From assembly GCA_963834965.1 (NCBI GenBank), contig CAWIEI010000035.1:62001-126000 (forward strand): 64,000 bases of DNA. The letters run 5' to 3'. Below are positions 16,966 through 25,383 of this stretch, piece after piece; within the stretch, counting starts at the first letter, position 1; every line of letters starts with the position of its first letter. Both the position numbers and the translations under genes were made by a program. Under the pieces are notes generated by a model. The model did not search any database. It saw nothing but the letters and a program-made list of their open reading frames with translations, and was not told where the DNA came from. This DNA comes from Fodinibacter sp963834965 (lineage in GTDB: Bacteria; Actinomycetota; Actinomycetes; Actinomycetales; Dermatophilaceae).

Positions 16966-17325
16966 TCACGTCGTGATGGTGAGTGGGAACGAGGCGACCC
17001 CGCCCGTGCCGCTGATCACCGTGACCAGCGTCTGGGCCGGCGTGCGGGGGTCCGGCAGGGCCCCGGCCCGGATCGAGAAGGCTCCGGCGGCATCCACCGT
17101 CGCGCTCCCGATCGTCTTGCCCTGGGCGTTCGCCCCCAGGACGATGGTCACCCGCTGACCGGCGATGAGCGACGTGCTGCCGGTGACCCGCCAGGTGCCG
17201 GTGCTGGTGCGGTAGCGCGCCACCGTGGGCGGACCGAGTGAGCGCACGAGCGCGGTGGCCCTGAAGGTGGCCTGAGAGGCCCGTCCCTGCGCCACGAGAC
17301 CCGGCCACCGCCAAGGGGGGAGCAT
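16966..17325 (-). pseudogene. Truncated C-terminal domain, multicopper-oxidase-tail-like
   Basis: 119 codons from an ATG at 17325. The last 85 residues form a beta-rich domain (ARYRTSTGTWRVTGSTSL, GQRVTIVLGANAQGKTIG, SATVDAAGAFSIRAG, SVASFPLTITT-like end) that I recognise as the extra C-terminal domain of some actinobacterial multicopper oxidases. The catalytic cupredoxin domains and any signal peptide are absent. Upstream lies the glycoside hydrolase gene, which may have replaced the missing part. It could be a free-standing small protein, but a remnant is more likely. Confidence 0.45.
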
Positions 17326-17376
17326 GGACTCAGCGGGAGGCGGCACCACGCCCCCCAGCCCGGTGAAGGGCAGGGT

Positions 17377-19284
17377 ATGGGCTTGGGCCGACGCAGCGAG
17401 GTCCTCCCGGCGGCGGCGCCAGGCGCACCGGCGCGAGGCGAGTCGTCGGGTGTGGCCTGGCGGACCGGACCGCAGGGCGTGGTCGTCACCACCGGCGCCT
17501 ACCGGCTGCTCGTGTGCCACGACCGCGCCGGCGCGGTGCTGAGCGACCTCGACGGCATCCCCTGGCTGGAGCTGGCCCTGCTCGGTGACGCGCACCGCAG
17601 CGACGCCCGCGACGAGAGCTACGCCGTGCAGCGGCCGCGGCCGCGGCGGCATCCAGACGGGCTCGAGGTTCTCGTCGACGCCGCGTCAGCCGGCTGGGCC
17701 TCCAAGACGGTGCGGCTGACCTGTTACCACGACCGCGTGGAGCTCTCGCTGCACGTCACCCTGCCCGCAGGGGCCGAGCCGGCTCGGCTCGGCGAGCTGA
17801 CCCTCCTGGGCGGGCGCGCCGTGCTCGACGCCGGGGCCTGCGGCACCTTCCGCTCTGCGGCCCGGTTTCGGTCGGTGTTCATCCCGACCCCCACCGAGCC
17901 GGTGCAGGTGATCCGGGCCGCCGGCACCCCCTCCACCCTGGGCGTCGTCGGCGACGCCGGCCCGGGCCGGCTCAACGCCGTGTTCTCGCCGCCGCCGCTG
18001 TGCTGGGCGCTGGGTAGGGCCCTGCCCACCTCAGCTGTCGACGTCCCGCCCGGGCCCTGGCTCGGGATGTCGCTCGAGGCGCCGGTCGAGCAGCTGACCT
18101 TCACCACCGCGGCCTACCAGCCGCTCGACGGCGGCTTCCTGCTGCGGCTGGACTACGAGGGCCACACCAGGGTGGTGCACGAGTTCACCTCACCGCTGCT
18201 CGTGCTGCGCCCGGCGGCATCCCCGACCGAGGCCATCGAGCGCTACCGCGAGGCGTTGCAGGCTCGCGACTGGGCCCCCACCTCGGCGCGCTCACCGGAC
18301 CAGCCCTCGTGGTGGAGCCGCCCGATCTTCTGCGGCTGGGGTGCGCAGTGCGCCCGCGCCGCCGGGACGACGCCGGACGACCGACCCGGGGGACACGTCG
18401 CTGCGACGGTCGCGCGGGCGTCCGACCTCGCCCGGCAGGACGTCTACGACCAGCTGCTGGCCACGCTCGCCGGGGCAGGGGTCGACCCGGGCACGGTGGT
18501 CATCGACGACCGGTGGCAGGCGCAGTACGGCACCGCGACCGTCGACGACACCAAGTGGCCGGACCTGCGCGGCTGGATCGCGACACAGCACCGCGCCGGC
18601 CGCCGGGTGCTGCTCTGGTGGAAGGCGTGGGACCCCGAGGGCCTGCCCGCCGCCGAGTGCGTGACCGACCCGGCCGGCCGGCCGGTGGCGGTCGACGTGA
18701 CCAGCACGGCCTACCGCGACCGGCTGGCCTCGACGGTCCGGCTGCTGCTCGGGCCGGGGCCGGACGGCTTCGACGCCGACGGGTTCAAGGTCGACTTCAC
18801 CCAGCGGTCACCTTCCGGGGAGTCGCTGCGCGCCGGCGACGGCCCGTGGGGCATCGCCGGGGTGCACGCCCTGCTCGGTGCGCTGCACCGCGCCGCCAAG
18901 GAGGCCAAGCCCGACGCTCTCCTCGTCACCCAGACGCCGCACCCGAGCTTCGCCGACGTGTGCGACATGGTGCGGCTCAACGACGTGCTCGAGCGGGCAC
19001 CCGACGGCGCCCGCGTCGACGTCGTCGAGCAGCTACGCTTCCGGGCCGCCGTGGCCCGGGCCGCACTGCCCGGCCACCTCGTAGACACCGACCAGTGGCC
19101 AATGCCGAACCGGGCGCAGTGGCAGGCGTACACGGCGGCGCAGGGCCTGCTCGGCGTGCCGGCGCTGTACTACGTCGAGGGCATCGACACCTCCGGTGAG
19201 CCGCTGACCCATGCGGACCTGATGGCGGTCGCCCGCAGCTGGGCCCGGTACGAGGCGAACCGCACCGGCGGGACCGCTGCGTAG
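17377..19284 (+). CDS. Glycoside hydrolase, TIM-barrel alpha-galactosidase/GH31-36 clan type
   Basis: 635 residues. The N-terminal 290 residues are a beta-sandwich. The barrel begins near residue 310 (SWWSRPIFCGWGAQCARAAG). FDADGFKVDFTQRSP holds the probable catalytic nucleophile Asp in a GFKxDF context typical of GH31/GH36/GH97 relatives. Later LLVTQTPHPSFADVCDMVRLNDVLE may carry the acid/base region. No signal peptide is visible, so cytoplasmic action on an imported sugar is likely. No transporter or sugar regulator is adjacent, and the exact family and linkage are not decidable here. ATG at 17377 has GAAGGG upstream. Confidence 0.75.
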   Translation: MGLGRRSEVLPAAAPGAPARGESSGVAWRTGPQGVVVTTGAYRLLVCHDRAGAVLSDLDGIPWLELALLGDAHRSDARDESYAVQRPRPRRHPDGLEVLVDAASAGWASKTVRLTCYHDRVELSLHVTLPAGAEPARLGELTLLGGRAVLDAGACGTFRSAARFRSVFIPTPTEPVQVIRAAGTPSTLGVVGDAGPGRLNAVFSPPPLCWALGRALPTSAVDVPPGPWLGMSLEAPVEQLTFTTAAYQPLDGGFLLRLDYEGHTRVVHEFTSPLLVLRPAASPTEAIERYREALQARDWAPTSARSPDQPSWWSRPIFCGWGAQCARAAGTTPDDRPGGHVAATVARASDLARQDVYDQLLATLAGAGVDPGTVVIDDRWQAQYGTATVDDTKWPDLRGWIATQHRAGRRVLLWWKAWDPEGLPAAECVTDPAGRPVAVDVTSTAYRDRLASTVRLLLGPGPDGFDADGFKVDFTQRSPSGESLRAGDGPWGIAGVHALLGALHRAAKEAKPDALLVTQTPHPSFADVCDMVRLNDVLERAPDGARVDVVEQLRFRAAVARAALPGHLVDTDQWPMPNRAQWQAYTAAQGLLGVPALYYVEGIDTSGEPLTHADLMAVARSWARYEANRTGGTAA

Positions 19285-19290
19285 CGACCC

Positions 19291-19737
19291 TCAGCCGAGT
19301 CGCTCGGTCAACGCGGCCATCGCCGCCGGGTACAGCGGCAGCGGCTCGTGGGCGTCATCCACCGGCCGCCACACCACCGGCAGCACGGTGCCGTCGGACT
19401 CGCGTAGGGCAGCGCCCACGCGGGGTGGGTCGGGGTCGAGCCGGCCGGTGTAGACGAAGACGATCTCGTGCCCTGCGCGGTTGTCGACCGTGAAGATGTT
19501 CTCGACGACGTCGAGGTAGGTCAGGTCGCGGATGGACGCGTCGAGCTCCTCGCGCACCTCTCGGACGACGGCCTCGCGGTGCGTCTCGCCCGGCTCGACG
19601 CTGCCACCGATGAGTCGGTGGTAGCCGAGGGGGTTCTCGACGGTGGGCGGGCACACGCTGACCGCGTGCGCCGTGCCGTCGGCATCCGGGGCGATCAGCA
19701 TCGCCTTGACCCGGATCTGCTGCTCGCTGCCCGCCAC
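19291..19737 (-). CDS. Nudix hydrolase
   Basis: 148 residues with a clear Nudix box, GGSVEPGETHREAVVREVREELDA, following the Gx5Ex7REUxEE pattern (GxVExG start, REVREEL core). The flanking parts (VKAMLIAPDADG; IVFVYTGRLDPDPP) are the usual small alpha/beta fold. Substrate unknown. GTG at 19737 is preceded by TAGGGT at six bases and no ribosome site, so it is probably leaderless. It converges on the glycoside hydrolase gene with six bases between the stop codons and is divergent from the broken kinase gene. Confidence 0.92.
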   Translation of the reverse strand: MAGSEQQIRVKAMLIAPDADGTAHAVSVCPPTVENPLGYHRLIGGSVEPGETHREAVVREVREELDASIRDLTYLDVVENIFTVDNRAGHEIVFVYTGRLDPDPPRVGAALRESDGTVLPVVWRPVDDAHEPLPLYPAAMAALTERLG

Positions 19738-19788
19738 GGCGTGACCCTACTCGGCGCCCCACCGGGTTCGGGACCGTAGCGTCGGGGC

Positions 19789-20146
19789 ATGGGGACCGAG
19801 GTTGCGGCGCGGTCGTGTCACGGAGGAGCCCGCTCGACCGTGGCTGCGTTCCTGATCACTGGAAACCCCGGCTCGGGCAAGACCGCGCCCGCCCGGGGAG
19901 CTGACCCGGCGCGGGCTCACCGCCCTCGACGCCGACGAGATCGCGGGCTGGGAGACGGCCCCGGGCGCCCCGGCCGACCAACCCGAGGAGCCGAGCGACG
20001 CGTGGCTGCTCAGCCACCGGTGGGTGTGGCGCCGCATCGTGCAAGGGCGGCCAGTGTTCGAGCAACAGATGCGGGATGCCGTTGTCGCGCAGGCGGTTTC
20101 GCCGTGTCAGTCGTCGTCGTGGTCGCCCTGGCTCGACGCGATGTAG
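19789..20146 (+). pseudogene. Frameshifted, truncated P-loop nucleotide kinase
   Basis: The first frame gives AAFLITGNPGSGKT, a Walker A motif. The homologous continuation, ELTRRGLTALDADEIAGWE then SDAWLLSHRWVWRR, lies in another frame from about 19898. One extra G in the GGGG run at 19895-19898 explains the shift. The second frame runs to TAG at 20144-20146, but family-like sequence ends near 20090 and the remaining half of the kinase is missing. A leaderless-type TAGCGT lies six bases before the ATG at 19789. Sequencing error could explain the shift but not the truncation. Confidence 0.6.
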
Positions 20147-20440
20147 GCGGTCCGGTTCGCCGCGGGCTGGATCAGCACCGCGGCGATCGGGTTGACGCCG
20201 GTCCCCTGCGGCGGTGGGATGACCAGGCCGGTGATGCTGACGGTGATCCGCCCCTCCTGGCGCACCCGCACGCTGCTCGGCCCGTTGACCCACGGCTTGG
20301 CCCCGGGAGCGATGCCCGCGATGGCCGGGCTGGCGGGCGCCGGCATGCTGCCCACCAGGTCGGCGCGCACGATGGAGTGTCCGTCGCAAGGGCCGGGCCC
20401 GGTCGCGCGACGGCTCCCGATGCCTCTCGAACGGGGCGGG
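20107..20440 (-). pseudogene. Truncated exported-protein gene, C-terminal part
   Basis: The minus frame ending at TGA 20107 reads GPCDGHSIVRADLVG, then KPWVNGPSSVRVRQEGRI and VTGLVIPPPQGTGVNPIA. This is like the C-terminal part of exported actinobacterial proteins of unknown function in which WVNGxxSVRV and VIPPPxGTGxNP recur (from memory). No signal peptide or start precedes it; a GTG at 20370 gives only 87 residues. It overlaps the tail of the broken kinase, so two decayed genes meet here. The stretch 20440-20451 before modC ends is empty. Confidence 0.5.
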
Positions 20441-20451
20441 GCGCCATCCGT

Positions 20452-21567
20452 TCAGCCGGGTGCGGAGGGCTCGGCACGTGCGCCGGCCGGACGCGTGTGT
20501 CCGTAGACCTCGAGCTCGGTGGCCTTGGCCGACAGCCACACCTGCTGGCCCGCCGCCAGCTCGAGCTCGGCGACGGCCGCCGGGGTGACGTCGACCAGCG
20601 CCGACGGCTCGCCGGCGAGGTCGAGCCGCACCCGGTCGGTGAGCAGGGTCATCCCGGTGATCGTCGCAGGCCAGGTGTTGCGCACGCTGGACGTGTCGGG
20701 CGGGGCGGTGCTGACCACCACGGCGGAGGGTCGCAGCGCCACGAGCACGTCGCCGCGTTCGTGGTGGTCGGGGACGACGAACGAGCCACCTCCGGCCAGC
20801 GCCACGCGAGGCCCGTCTGCGGTGCCGGCGTACAGGTTGAGGCCGACCAGCCGCGCGACGTAGTCGGTGGCCGGGCGTCGGGCGACCTGGGCCGGCGTGC
20901 CCTCCTGCACGACCCGGCCCTGCTCGAGCACCAGCAGGCGGTCGGCGAGCACCAGCGCCTCCAGCGGGTCGTGGGTCACGAGCAGGCAGGGCCCGGCGAA
21001 GTCGGCGAGGTGCCGCTTGAGCTCGCCCTGCACATCGAGCCGGGTGCGGGCGTCCAGCGCCGAGAGCGGCTCGTCGAGCAGCAGCAGGGACGGGTCACCC
21101 GCCAGGGCGCGCCCCAGGGCGACCCGTTGGGCCTGCCCACCGGACAGGTCCGCCGGCCGCCGCCGAGCGAGGTCGGACAGGCCGAGCCGGTCGAGCCACC
21201 CGGCCGCGACGGCACGCGAAGCCGCCCGGCCCAGCCCGCGCACCCGCGGCGAGAAGGCGACGTTGTCGAGCACGTCGAGGTGGGGGAAGAGCCGGTAGTC
21301 CTGGAAGACGACACCCACCGGGCGGTGCGCCGCCTCGACGAACCCACCGGTGTCGGCGTCATCGAGCGTGACCCCGTCGAGCGAGATCCGACCGGCCGAG
21401 AGCGGCAGCAACCCCGCGATCGCCGACAGCAGGGTCGACTTGCCCGAGCCGTTCGGCCCGAGCACCGCCAGCACCTCACCGGGCGCGGCACTGACGGTGG
21501 CGCGCAGGGTGAACCCGCCGCGAACCACCTCGGCATCGGCGGCCAGACCCGGGACGACGGCGCTCAC
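20452..21567 (-). CDS. modC: Molybdate ABC transporter ATP-binding protein ModC
   Basis: 371 residues. ATPase motifs in order: Walker A GPNGSGKST (about residue 35), Q loop FQDYRLFPHL, signature LSGGQAQRVALGRAL, Walker B LLLLDEPLSALD, switch His in VTHDPLEAL. A C-terminal TOBE/Mop region (from about 285: TITGMTLLTDRVRLDLAGEP, LELAAGQQVWLSAKATELEVYG) matches molybdate importers. GTG at 21567 overlaps the modB stop by four bases (GTGA). It powers import of molybdate or tungstate with the neighbouring ModB and ModA. Confidence 0.95.
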   Translation of the reverse strand: MSAVVPGLAADAEVVRGGFTLRATVSAAPGEVLAVLGPNGSGKSTLLSAIAGLLPLSAGRISLDGVTLDDADTGGFVEAAHRPVGVVFQDYRLFPHLDVLDNVAFSPRVRGLGRAASRAVAAGWLDRLGLSDLARRRPADLSGGQAQRVALGRALAGDPSLLLLDEPLSALDARTRLDVQGELKRHLADFAGPCLLVTHDPLEALVLADRLLVLEQGRVVQEGTPAQVARRPATDYVARLVGLNLYAGTADGPRVALAGGGSFVVPDHHERGDVLVALRPSAVVVSTAPPDTSSVRNTWPATITGMTLLTDRVRLDLAGEPSALVDVTPAAVAELELAAGQQVWLSAKATELEVYGHTRPAGARAEPSAPG

Positions 21568-22487
21568 GGGGCAGCCCCGCCGCGAAGCCACCGATCCCGC
21601 AACGACACCAGCACCACGACGGACACCAGCAACAGCACCAGGCTGAGCAGGATGGCCGCCTCGGGGTCGGTCTCGAGGGCGTAGTAGACGGCGATCGGCA
21701 TCGTCTGGGTGCGCCCCGGGAAGCTGCCCGCGAAGGTGATGGTGGCCCCGAACTCCCCCAGCGCCCGCGCCCAGCACAGCACCGCCCCCGCCGCCAGCGA
21801 CGGCGCCACGAGCGGCAGCGTGACGCGCCGGAACACCGTCATCCGGCGCGCCCCCAACGTCGCCGCGGCCTCCTCGAAGCCGCGGTCGGCCGAGCGCAGC
21901 GCCCCCTCGACGGTGACCACCAGGAACGGCATCGCCACGAAGGTCTCGGCCATCACCACCGCGGCCGGGCTGAACGGGATCGTGATGCCGAACCACTGGT
22001 CGAGGTACTGCCCGACAAAGCCGTTGCGGCCGAACGCCAGCAGCAGCGCCACACCGCCCACCACGGGTGGCAGCACGAGCGGCAGGGTGACCAGGGCGCG
22101 CACCAGACGCAGCCCGGGGACCGCCGTGCGCGCGAGCACCCAGGCCAGCGGCACGCCGACGACCACGGAGATCGCGGTGGCGAGGGTCGACGTCCACAGC
22201 GACAGCCGCAGCGCCTCGCCCACCTGTGAGCCGTGCAGGATCTCCCACGCGTTCCCCCACGGCGCCCGCACGAGCAGCCCCGCCAGCGGGATGACGAGGA
22301 AGGCGACCGCGATCAGGGCCGGGACGAGCAGCGGCCAGGGAGCCGAGCGGGACGGGGCGCCGGTCGCGGCCCGCCGCTCGCGTTCTGCCCGGCTCAGCCT
22401 CGTGGATGCCGGGTGCCGGGTCTCGCTGTCGCTCAGCAAGGACTGGTCACGGCTGCTGGAAACCCGCCGCCGTGAGCACGCTCGCAC
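21564..22487 (-). CDS. modB: Molybdate ABC transporter permease ModB
   Basis: Up to 307 residues with six membrane helices. The EAA loop contacting ModC is EEAAATLGARRMTVFRRVTLP, ending in the Gly-x-Leu-P pattern. The last helices are followed by RDRWLRGGAAP. The start is uncertain: GTG at 22487 overlaps modA by 41 bases with a weak site, and TTG at 22439 would begin just after the modA stop and remove 16 residues of non-membrane leader. Co-transcribed in the order modA-modB-modC. Confidence 0.93.
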   Translation of the reverse strand: MRACSRRRVSSSRDQSLLSDSETRHPASTRLSRAERERRAATGAPSRSAPWPLLVPALIAVAFLVIPLAGLLVRAPWGNAWEILHGSQVGEALRLSLWTSTLATAISVVVGVPLAWVLARTAVPGLRLVRALVTLPLVLPPVVGGVALLLAFGRNGFVGQYLDQWFGITIPFSPAAVVMAETFVAMPFLVVTVEGALRSADRGFEEAAATLGARRMTVFRRVTLPLVAPSLAAGAVLCWARALGEFGATITFAGSFPGRTQTMPIAVYYALETDPEAAILLSLVLLLVSVVVLVSLRDRWLRGGAAP

Positions 22488-23265
22488 CCGCCGGGGACAG
22501 CACGTAGTCGACGAAGGCGGCTGCTGTCGCGGCGTTGGTGCTCTTGGTCAGCGCGGCGATCGGGTAGCTGGTGGAGGCGTTGACAGCGGCAGGGATCTCG
22601 ACGCCCTTGACCTTGTCGCCCGCGGCGAGCACGTCGGTCACGTAGACGACACCGGCGTCGACCTCGCCGAGCTGCACCTTGCTCAGCACCGACTTGACGT
22701 CGGGCTCGAGGGTGGCCGGCGTGACGGTGACCTCGGCGTTCGCGAAGACCTTCTGGGCGGTCGACCCGCACGGCACCTGCGGCTGGCACAGGGCGGTCTT
22801 CAGCGCCGTGTTGGCGAGGTCGTTCACACCGGTGACCTTGCCGGGGTTCGCCGGTGGCACCGCGATCTCCATGACGTTCTTCGCGAACGTCTTCGGGTCG
22901 GCAGCCGCGCCCGCGGCCAGCACGGCATCCATGGTCTTGGCGCTCGCCGTCGCGAAGACGTCGGCCGGGGCGCCGGACGTGATCTGGGTGGCCAGTGCCG
23001 AGCTCGCGGCGAAGCTGAAGGTCACCTGCACGCCCGGGTGGGCCACCTCGAACTGCTGGCCCAGCGTCGTGAACGACTCGGTGAGCGACGCGGCGGCGAG
23101 CACCGTGATGTCGCCGCTGAGGGAGGCCGACGCCGACGACGAGGCGGATGCCGTGCCGCTGGCGGTGCCGCCGGAGCCGGCACCGGTGCCGGCGCCGGTG
23201 GAGCCGCAGCCGGCCAGGGCGACGCCGACGGCTGCGGCGACCAGGGCGAGAAGGGGGCGACGCAT
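22447..23265 (-). CDS. modA: Molybdate-binding lipoprotein ModA
   Basis: 272 residues. Signal sequence with lipobox VALAGC, then a Ser/Ala/Gly linker, then a type II periplasmic-binding fold: ITVLAAASLTESFTTLG, FSFAASSALATQITSGAPADVFATA, MEIAVPPANPGKV, GEVDAGVVYVTDVLAA. The Ser residues in AASL and ASSA are the oxyanion contacts in ModA. It captures molybdate or tungstate outside the membrane for ModBC. The regulator gene lies 50 bases upstream on the same strand and probably starts the operon. Confidence 0.95.
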   Translation of the reverse strand: MRRPLLALVAAAVGVALAGCGSTGAGTGAGSGGTASGTASASSSASASLSGDITVLAAASLTESFTTLGQQFEVAHPGVQVTFSFAASSALATQITSGAPADVFATASAKTMDAVLAAGAAADPKTFAKNVMEIAVPPANPGKVTGVNDLANTALKTALCQPQVPCGSTAQKVFANAEVTVTPATLEPDVKSVLSKVQLGEVDAGVVYVTDVLAAGDKVKGVEIPAAVNASTSYPIAALTKSTNAATAAAFVDYVLSPAGASVLTAAGFQQP

Positions 23266-23315
23266 GGTGCTCCTCGAGGCAGGCGTGGGTGACGGGGTGT
23301 TGGCGGGCGCTCGGG

Positions 23316-23726
23316 TCAGTGCAGGCGGGGGATCTCCACGGACACGTTCGTCGCCTTGACCGCGGCCACGGCGAGCACCCCGGGCTCCAGGCCGAGCTCG
23401 TCGACGGCCTCCCGGCTGAGTAGCGAGACGAAACGGTGCGGCCCGGCCTGGATCTCGACCTGCGCCATCACGGTGTCCTTGACGACCCGGGTGACCAGTC
23501 CGCTGAACCGGTTGCGTACCGAGGCGGCGGCGACGTCGCCGGTCTCGAGGTGAGCCGCCTCGTGGGCGAGCTCCTCGGCGAACCGGGCGAGCACCACCCC
23601 GTCGACACCCAGCCGGCCCGAGGCATCGGTGGTGGCTTCGATGCGGCCGGCGTCGGCCCAGCGGCGCACGGTGTCGGCGCTGACCCCGAGCAGGTCGGCG
23701 GCTTCCTTGACGCGAAACGTGGGCAC
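23316..23726 (-). CDS. HTH (MerR/excisionase type) plus TOBE domain molybdate-responsive regulator
   Basis: 136 residues. Residues 1-55 are a small winged helix of excisionase type (FRVKEAADLLGVSADTVRRWADAGRIEATTDASGR). Residues 68-136 form a Mop/TOBE domain (SVRNRFSGLVTRVVKDTVMAQVEIQAG, FVSLLSREAVDELGLEPG). TOBE domains of this kind bind molybdate as oligomers, so the protein likely senses molybdate and regulates modABC downstream. GTG at 23726 was chosen because TACAGT lies six bases upstream (leaderless) and the HTH starts directly. It differs from E. coli ModE in having a different HTH. Confidence 0.88.
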   Translation of the reverse strand: MPTFRVKEAADLLGVSADTVRRWADAGRIEATTDASGRLGVDGVVLARFAEELAHEAAHLETGDVAAASVRNRFSGLVTRVVKDTVMAQVEIQAGPHRFVSLLSREAVDELGLEPGVLAVAAVKATNVSVEIPRLH

Positions 23727-23737
23727 CACCGGACTGT

Positions 23738-23782
23738 AACCGCAGATGCGGTTCCATGGAAGGCCATCAGCCGCATCTGCGG
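23738..23782. promoter_or_regulatory. Paired palindromic operator upstream of the mod regulator
   Basis: Two copies of a 12-bp near-palindrome: CCGCAGATGCGG at 23740-23751, extended to AACCGCAGATGCGGTT (23738-23753), and the reverse-oriented CCGCATCTGCGG at 23771-23782. Their centres are 31 bp apart, about three helical turns. The first touches the TACAGT -10 hexamer (23733-23738, minus strand), so a bound protein would block RNA polymerase. Probably the site for the HTH-TOBE regulator (inference). Confidence 0.7.
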
Positions 23783-24249
23783 TCACCGCCACCCTCTCGA
23801 GGTGAGGATGCCGCGGTCGGCAGCACCAGGGCCGTCGACATGATGAGCTCGTTACCGGCGTCGTGGCCGCGGGTGTCGTTGACCTCCTTGAAGTGGTCGA
23901 GGTCGAGCAACAACAGCGCCCCACGCGGGCCGGAGCGGGCGCACAGGTCGAGGTGCTCGGCGGGGGCGGCGTCGAACCGGCGGCGGTTCGGCAGGCCGGT
24001 CAGCACGTCGTGGGCGGCGAGGTGGGCCAGCCGCTGCTCGTGGCGCCGCCGCTCGGAGAGGTCGACGACGTTGACCAGGATGACGTCGTCCTCGGCGCCT
24101 TGCGAGGAGATCACCCGGCTGGTGATGGCGACGTGCACCGTCCTCACCTCCGGCCCGGGGATGGTCCACTCGCCCACGACCCGGACCCCGGCGCGGCGAC
24201 CGCGCGGTGCAGGCCCGAGACCCCCGCCGTCCTCGGTATGGGCGCACAC
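23767..24249 (-). pseudogene. Truncated PAS-GGDEF diguanylate cyclase fragment
   Basis: 160 codons. The frame holds the end of a PAS domain (VHVAITSRVISSQGAEDDVILVNVVDLSERRR-type), the linker HLAAHDVLTGLPNRRRF that starts GGDEF domains, and LLLLDLDHFKEVNDTRGHDAGNELI. It ends before the GGDEF signature, so the active site is missing. No proper start or sensor part exists upstream, because the promoter of the YdeI-like gene lies there. Its 3' end contains the mod operator. It is a remnant with no expected cyclase activity. Confidence 0.75.
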
Positions 24250-24278
24250 CGGGTTCGGGCGGGCGGCATACTGCTGCG

Positions 24279-24713
24279 ATGGACTTCACGACCGAGCTTG
24301 TGGCCACCGGCGGCACGACGACCGGGTTCGTCGTCCCCGACGAGGTGGTGGACGCCCTCGGCGCGGGTCGCCGGCCCAAGGTGGTCGTCACGGTGCAGGG
24401 CCACACCTGGCGCACCAGCATCGCCTCGATGGGCGGGCGCTTCCTGCTCGGGGCGAGCGCCGCCGTGCGCGAGGCCGCCGGCCTGGCCGCCGGGCAGGCC
24501 TACACCGTCACCGTCGAGGTCGACAGCGCGCCGCGCACCGTCGACGTGCCCGACGACCTCGCAGCGGCGCTGGCGGCATCCCCCGCTGCGGCGGCGAGCT
24601 GGGCCGGGCTCACCTACAGCCAGCAGCGCCAGCACGCCGAGGCGGTGCTCGCCGCCAAGAAGCCCGAGACCCGCGAGCGGCGGGTCGCCACCATCGTGGC
24701 CGCGTTGGGATGA
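24279..24713 (+). CDS. DUF1905 / YdeI-like (OmpD-associated family) protein
   Basis: 144 residues. The N-terminal DUF1905 beta-barrel (FTTELVATGGTTTGFVVPDEVVDALGAG, VVVTVQGHTWRTSIASMGGRFLLG) is followed by a short C-terminal helical YdeI/OmdA segment (DDLAAALAASPAAAASWAGL, SQQRQHAEAVLAAKKPETRERRV). Members are linked to peptide or stress resistance, but the biochemistry is unknown. ATG at 24279 is preceded by CATACT at six bases and no clear ribosome site. The stop overlaps the ATG of the macrodomain gene (ATGA). Confidence 0.85.
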   Translation: MDFTTELVATGGTTTGFVVPDEVVDALGAGRRPKVVVTVQGHTWRTSIASMGGRFLLGASAAVREAAGLAAGQAYTVTVEVDSAPRTVDVPDDLAAALAASPAAAASWAGLTYSQQRQHAEAVLAAKKPETRERRVATIVAALG

Positions 24714-25237
24714 CCACAGTCGAGGCCGTGGGCGGCGACCTCACCACCGAGCGCGTCGACGCGATCGTCAACGCCGCGAACTCCTCCTTGTTGGGGGGCG
24801 GCGGAGTAGATGGCGCCATCCACGCGGCTGCCGGGCCGGCCCTGCTGCGCGAGTGCCGCGAGCTGCGGCGCACCCGGTTGCCCGCGGGCCTGGCCGTCGG
24901 GGATGCCGTGGCCACCGGGGCGGGCGACCTGCCCTGCCACTGGGTGGTGCACACCGTCGGCCCGAACCGGCACGCCGGGCAGACCGACCCGGCGCTGCTG
25001 GCGTCGTGCTTCGCCCGCAGCCTGGCGGTGGCCCGCGAGGTGGGGGCGCGCACCGTGGCGTTCCCGGCCGTGAGCGCCGGCGTCTACGGGTGGGACGTCG
25101 AGGAGGTGGCCCGGGTGGCCGTGCGCACCGTGCGGGCGCAGTGCGCGGCCCACGACGGCATCGACCTGGTGCGGTTCGTGCTGGTCAGCGAGCGGGCGCT
25201 GGCTGCCTTCGAGGCAGCGCTGGCCGACCGGGGCTGA
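24710..25237 (+). CDS. Macrodomain protein, O-acetyl-ADP-ribose deacetylase-like
   Basis: 175 residues, a single macrodomain. VDAIVNAANSSLLGGGGVDGAIHAAAGPALLREC holds the NAAN and GGGGVDGAI loops that bind ADP-ribose; AVSAGVYGW is the second loop. Members hydrolyse O-acetyl-ADP-ribose (YmdB) or remove ADP-ribose from proteins or nucleic acids. Translation is coupled to the YdeI-like gene by a four-base overlap. A 15-bp hairpin terminator follows. Confidence 0.93.
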   Translation: MTTVEAVGGDLTTERVDAIVNAANSSLLGGGGVDGAIHAAAGPALLRECRELRRTRLPAGLAVGDAVATGAGDLPCHWVVHTVGPNRHAGQTDPALLASCFARSLAVAREVGARTVAFPAVSAGVYGWDVEEVARVAVRTVRAQCAAHDGIDLVRFVLVSERALAAFEAALADRG

Positions 25238-25281
25238 CCGCGCGGCTCGGCCCGGGCCGCGCGCCATCGGGCCCGGGCACG

Positions 25282-25320
25282 CCTCGGCGCCCCGGATTGC
25301 AGGGATCCGGGGCGCCGAGG
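25282..25320. terminator. Bidirectional intrinsic terminator
   Basis: Perfect 15-bp stem CCTCGGCGCCCCGGA / TCCGGGGCGCCGAGG with a nine-base loop, between the converging macrodomain and NlpC/P60 genes. Confidence 0.92.
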
Positions 25321-25383
25321 AGCAGGCGTGCGCGCGTACTCAGTGCGCGGTGGTACGTGCGCGGTCGTTGCGGGCGCGGTGGA

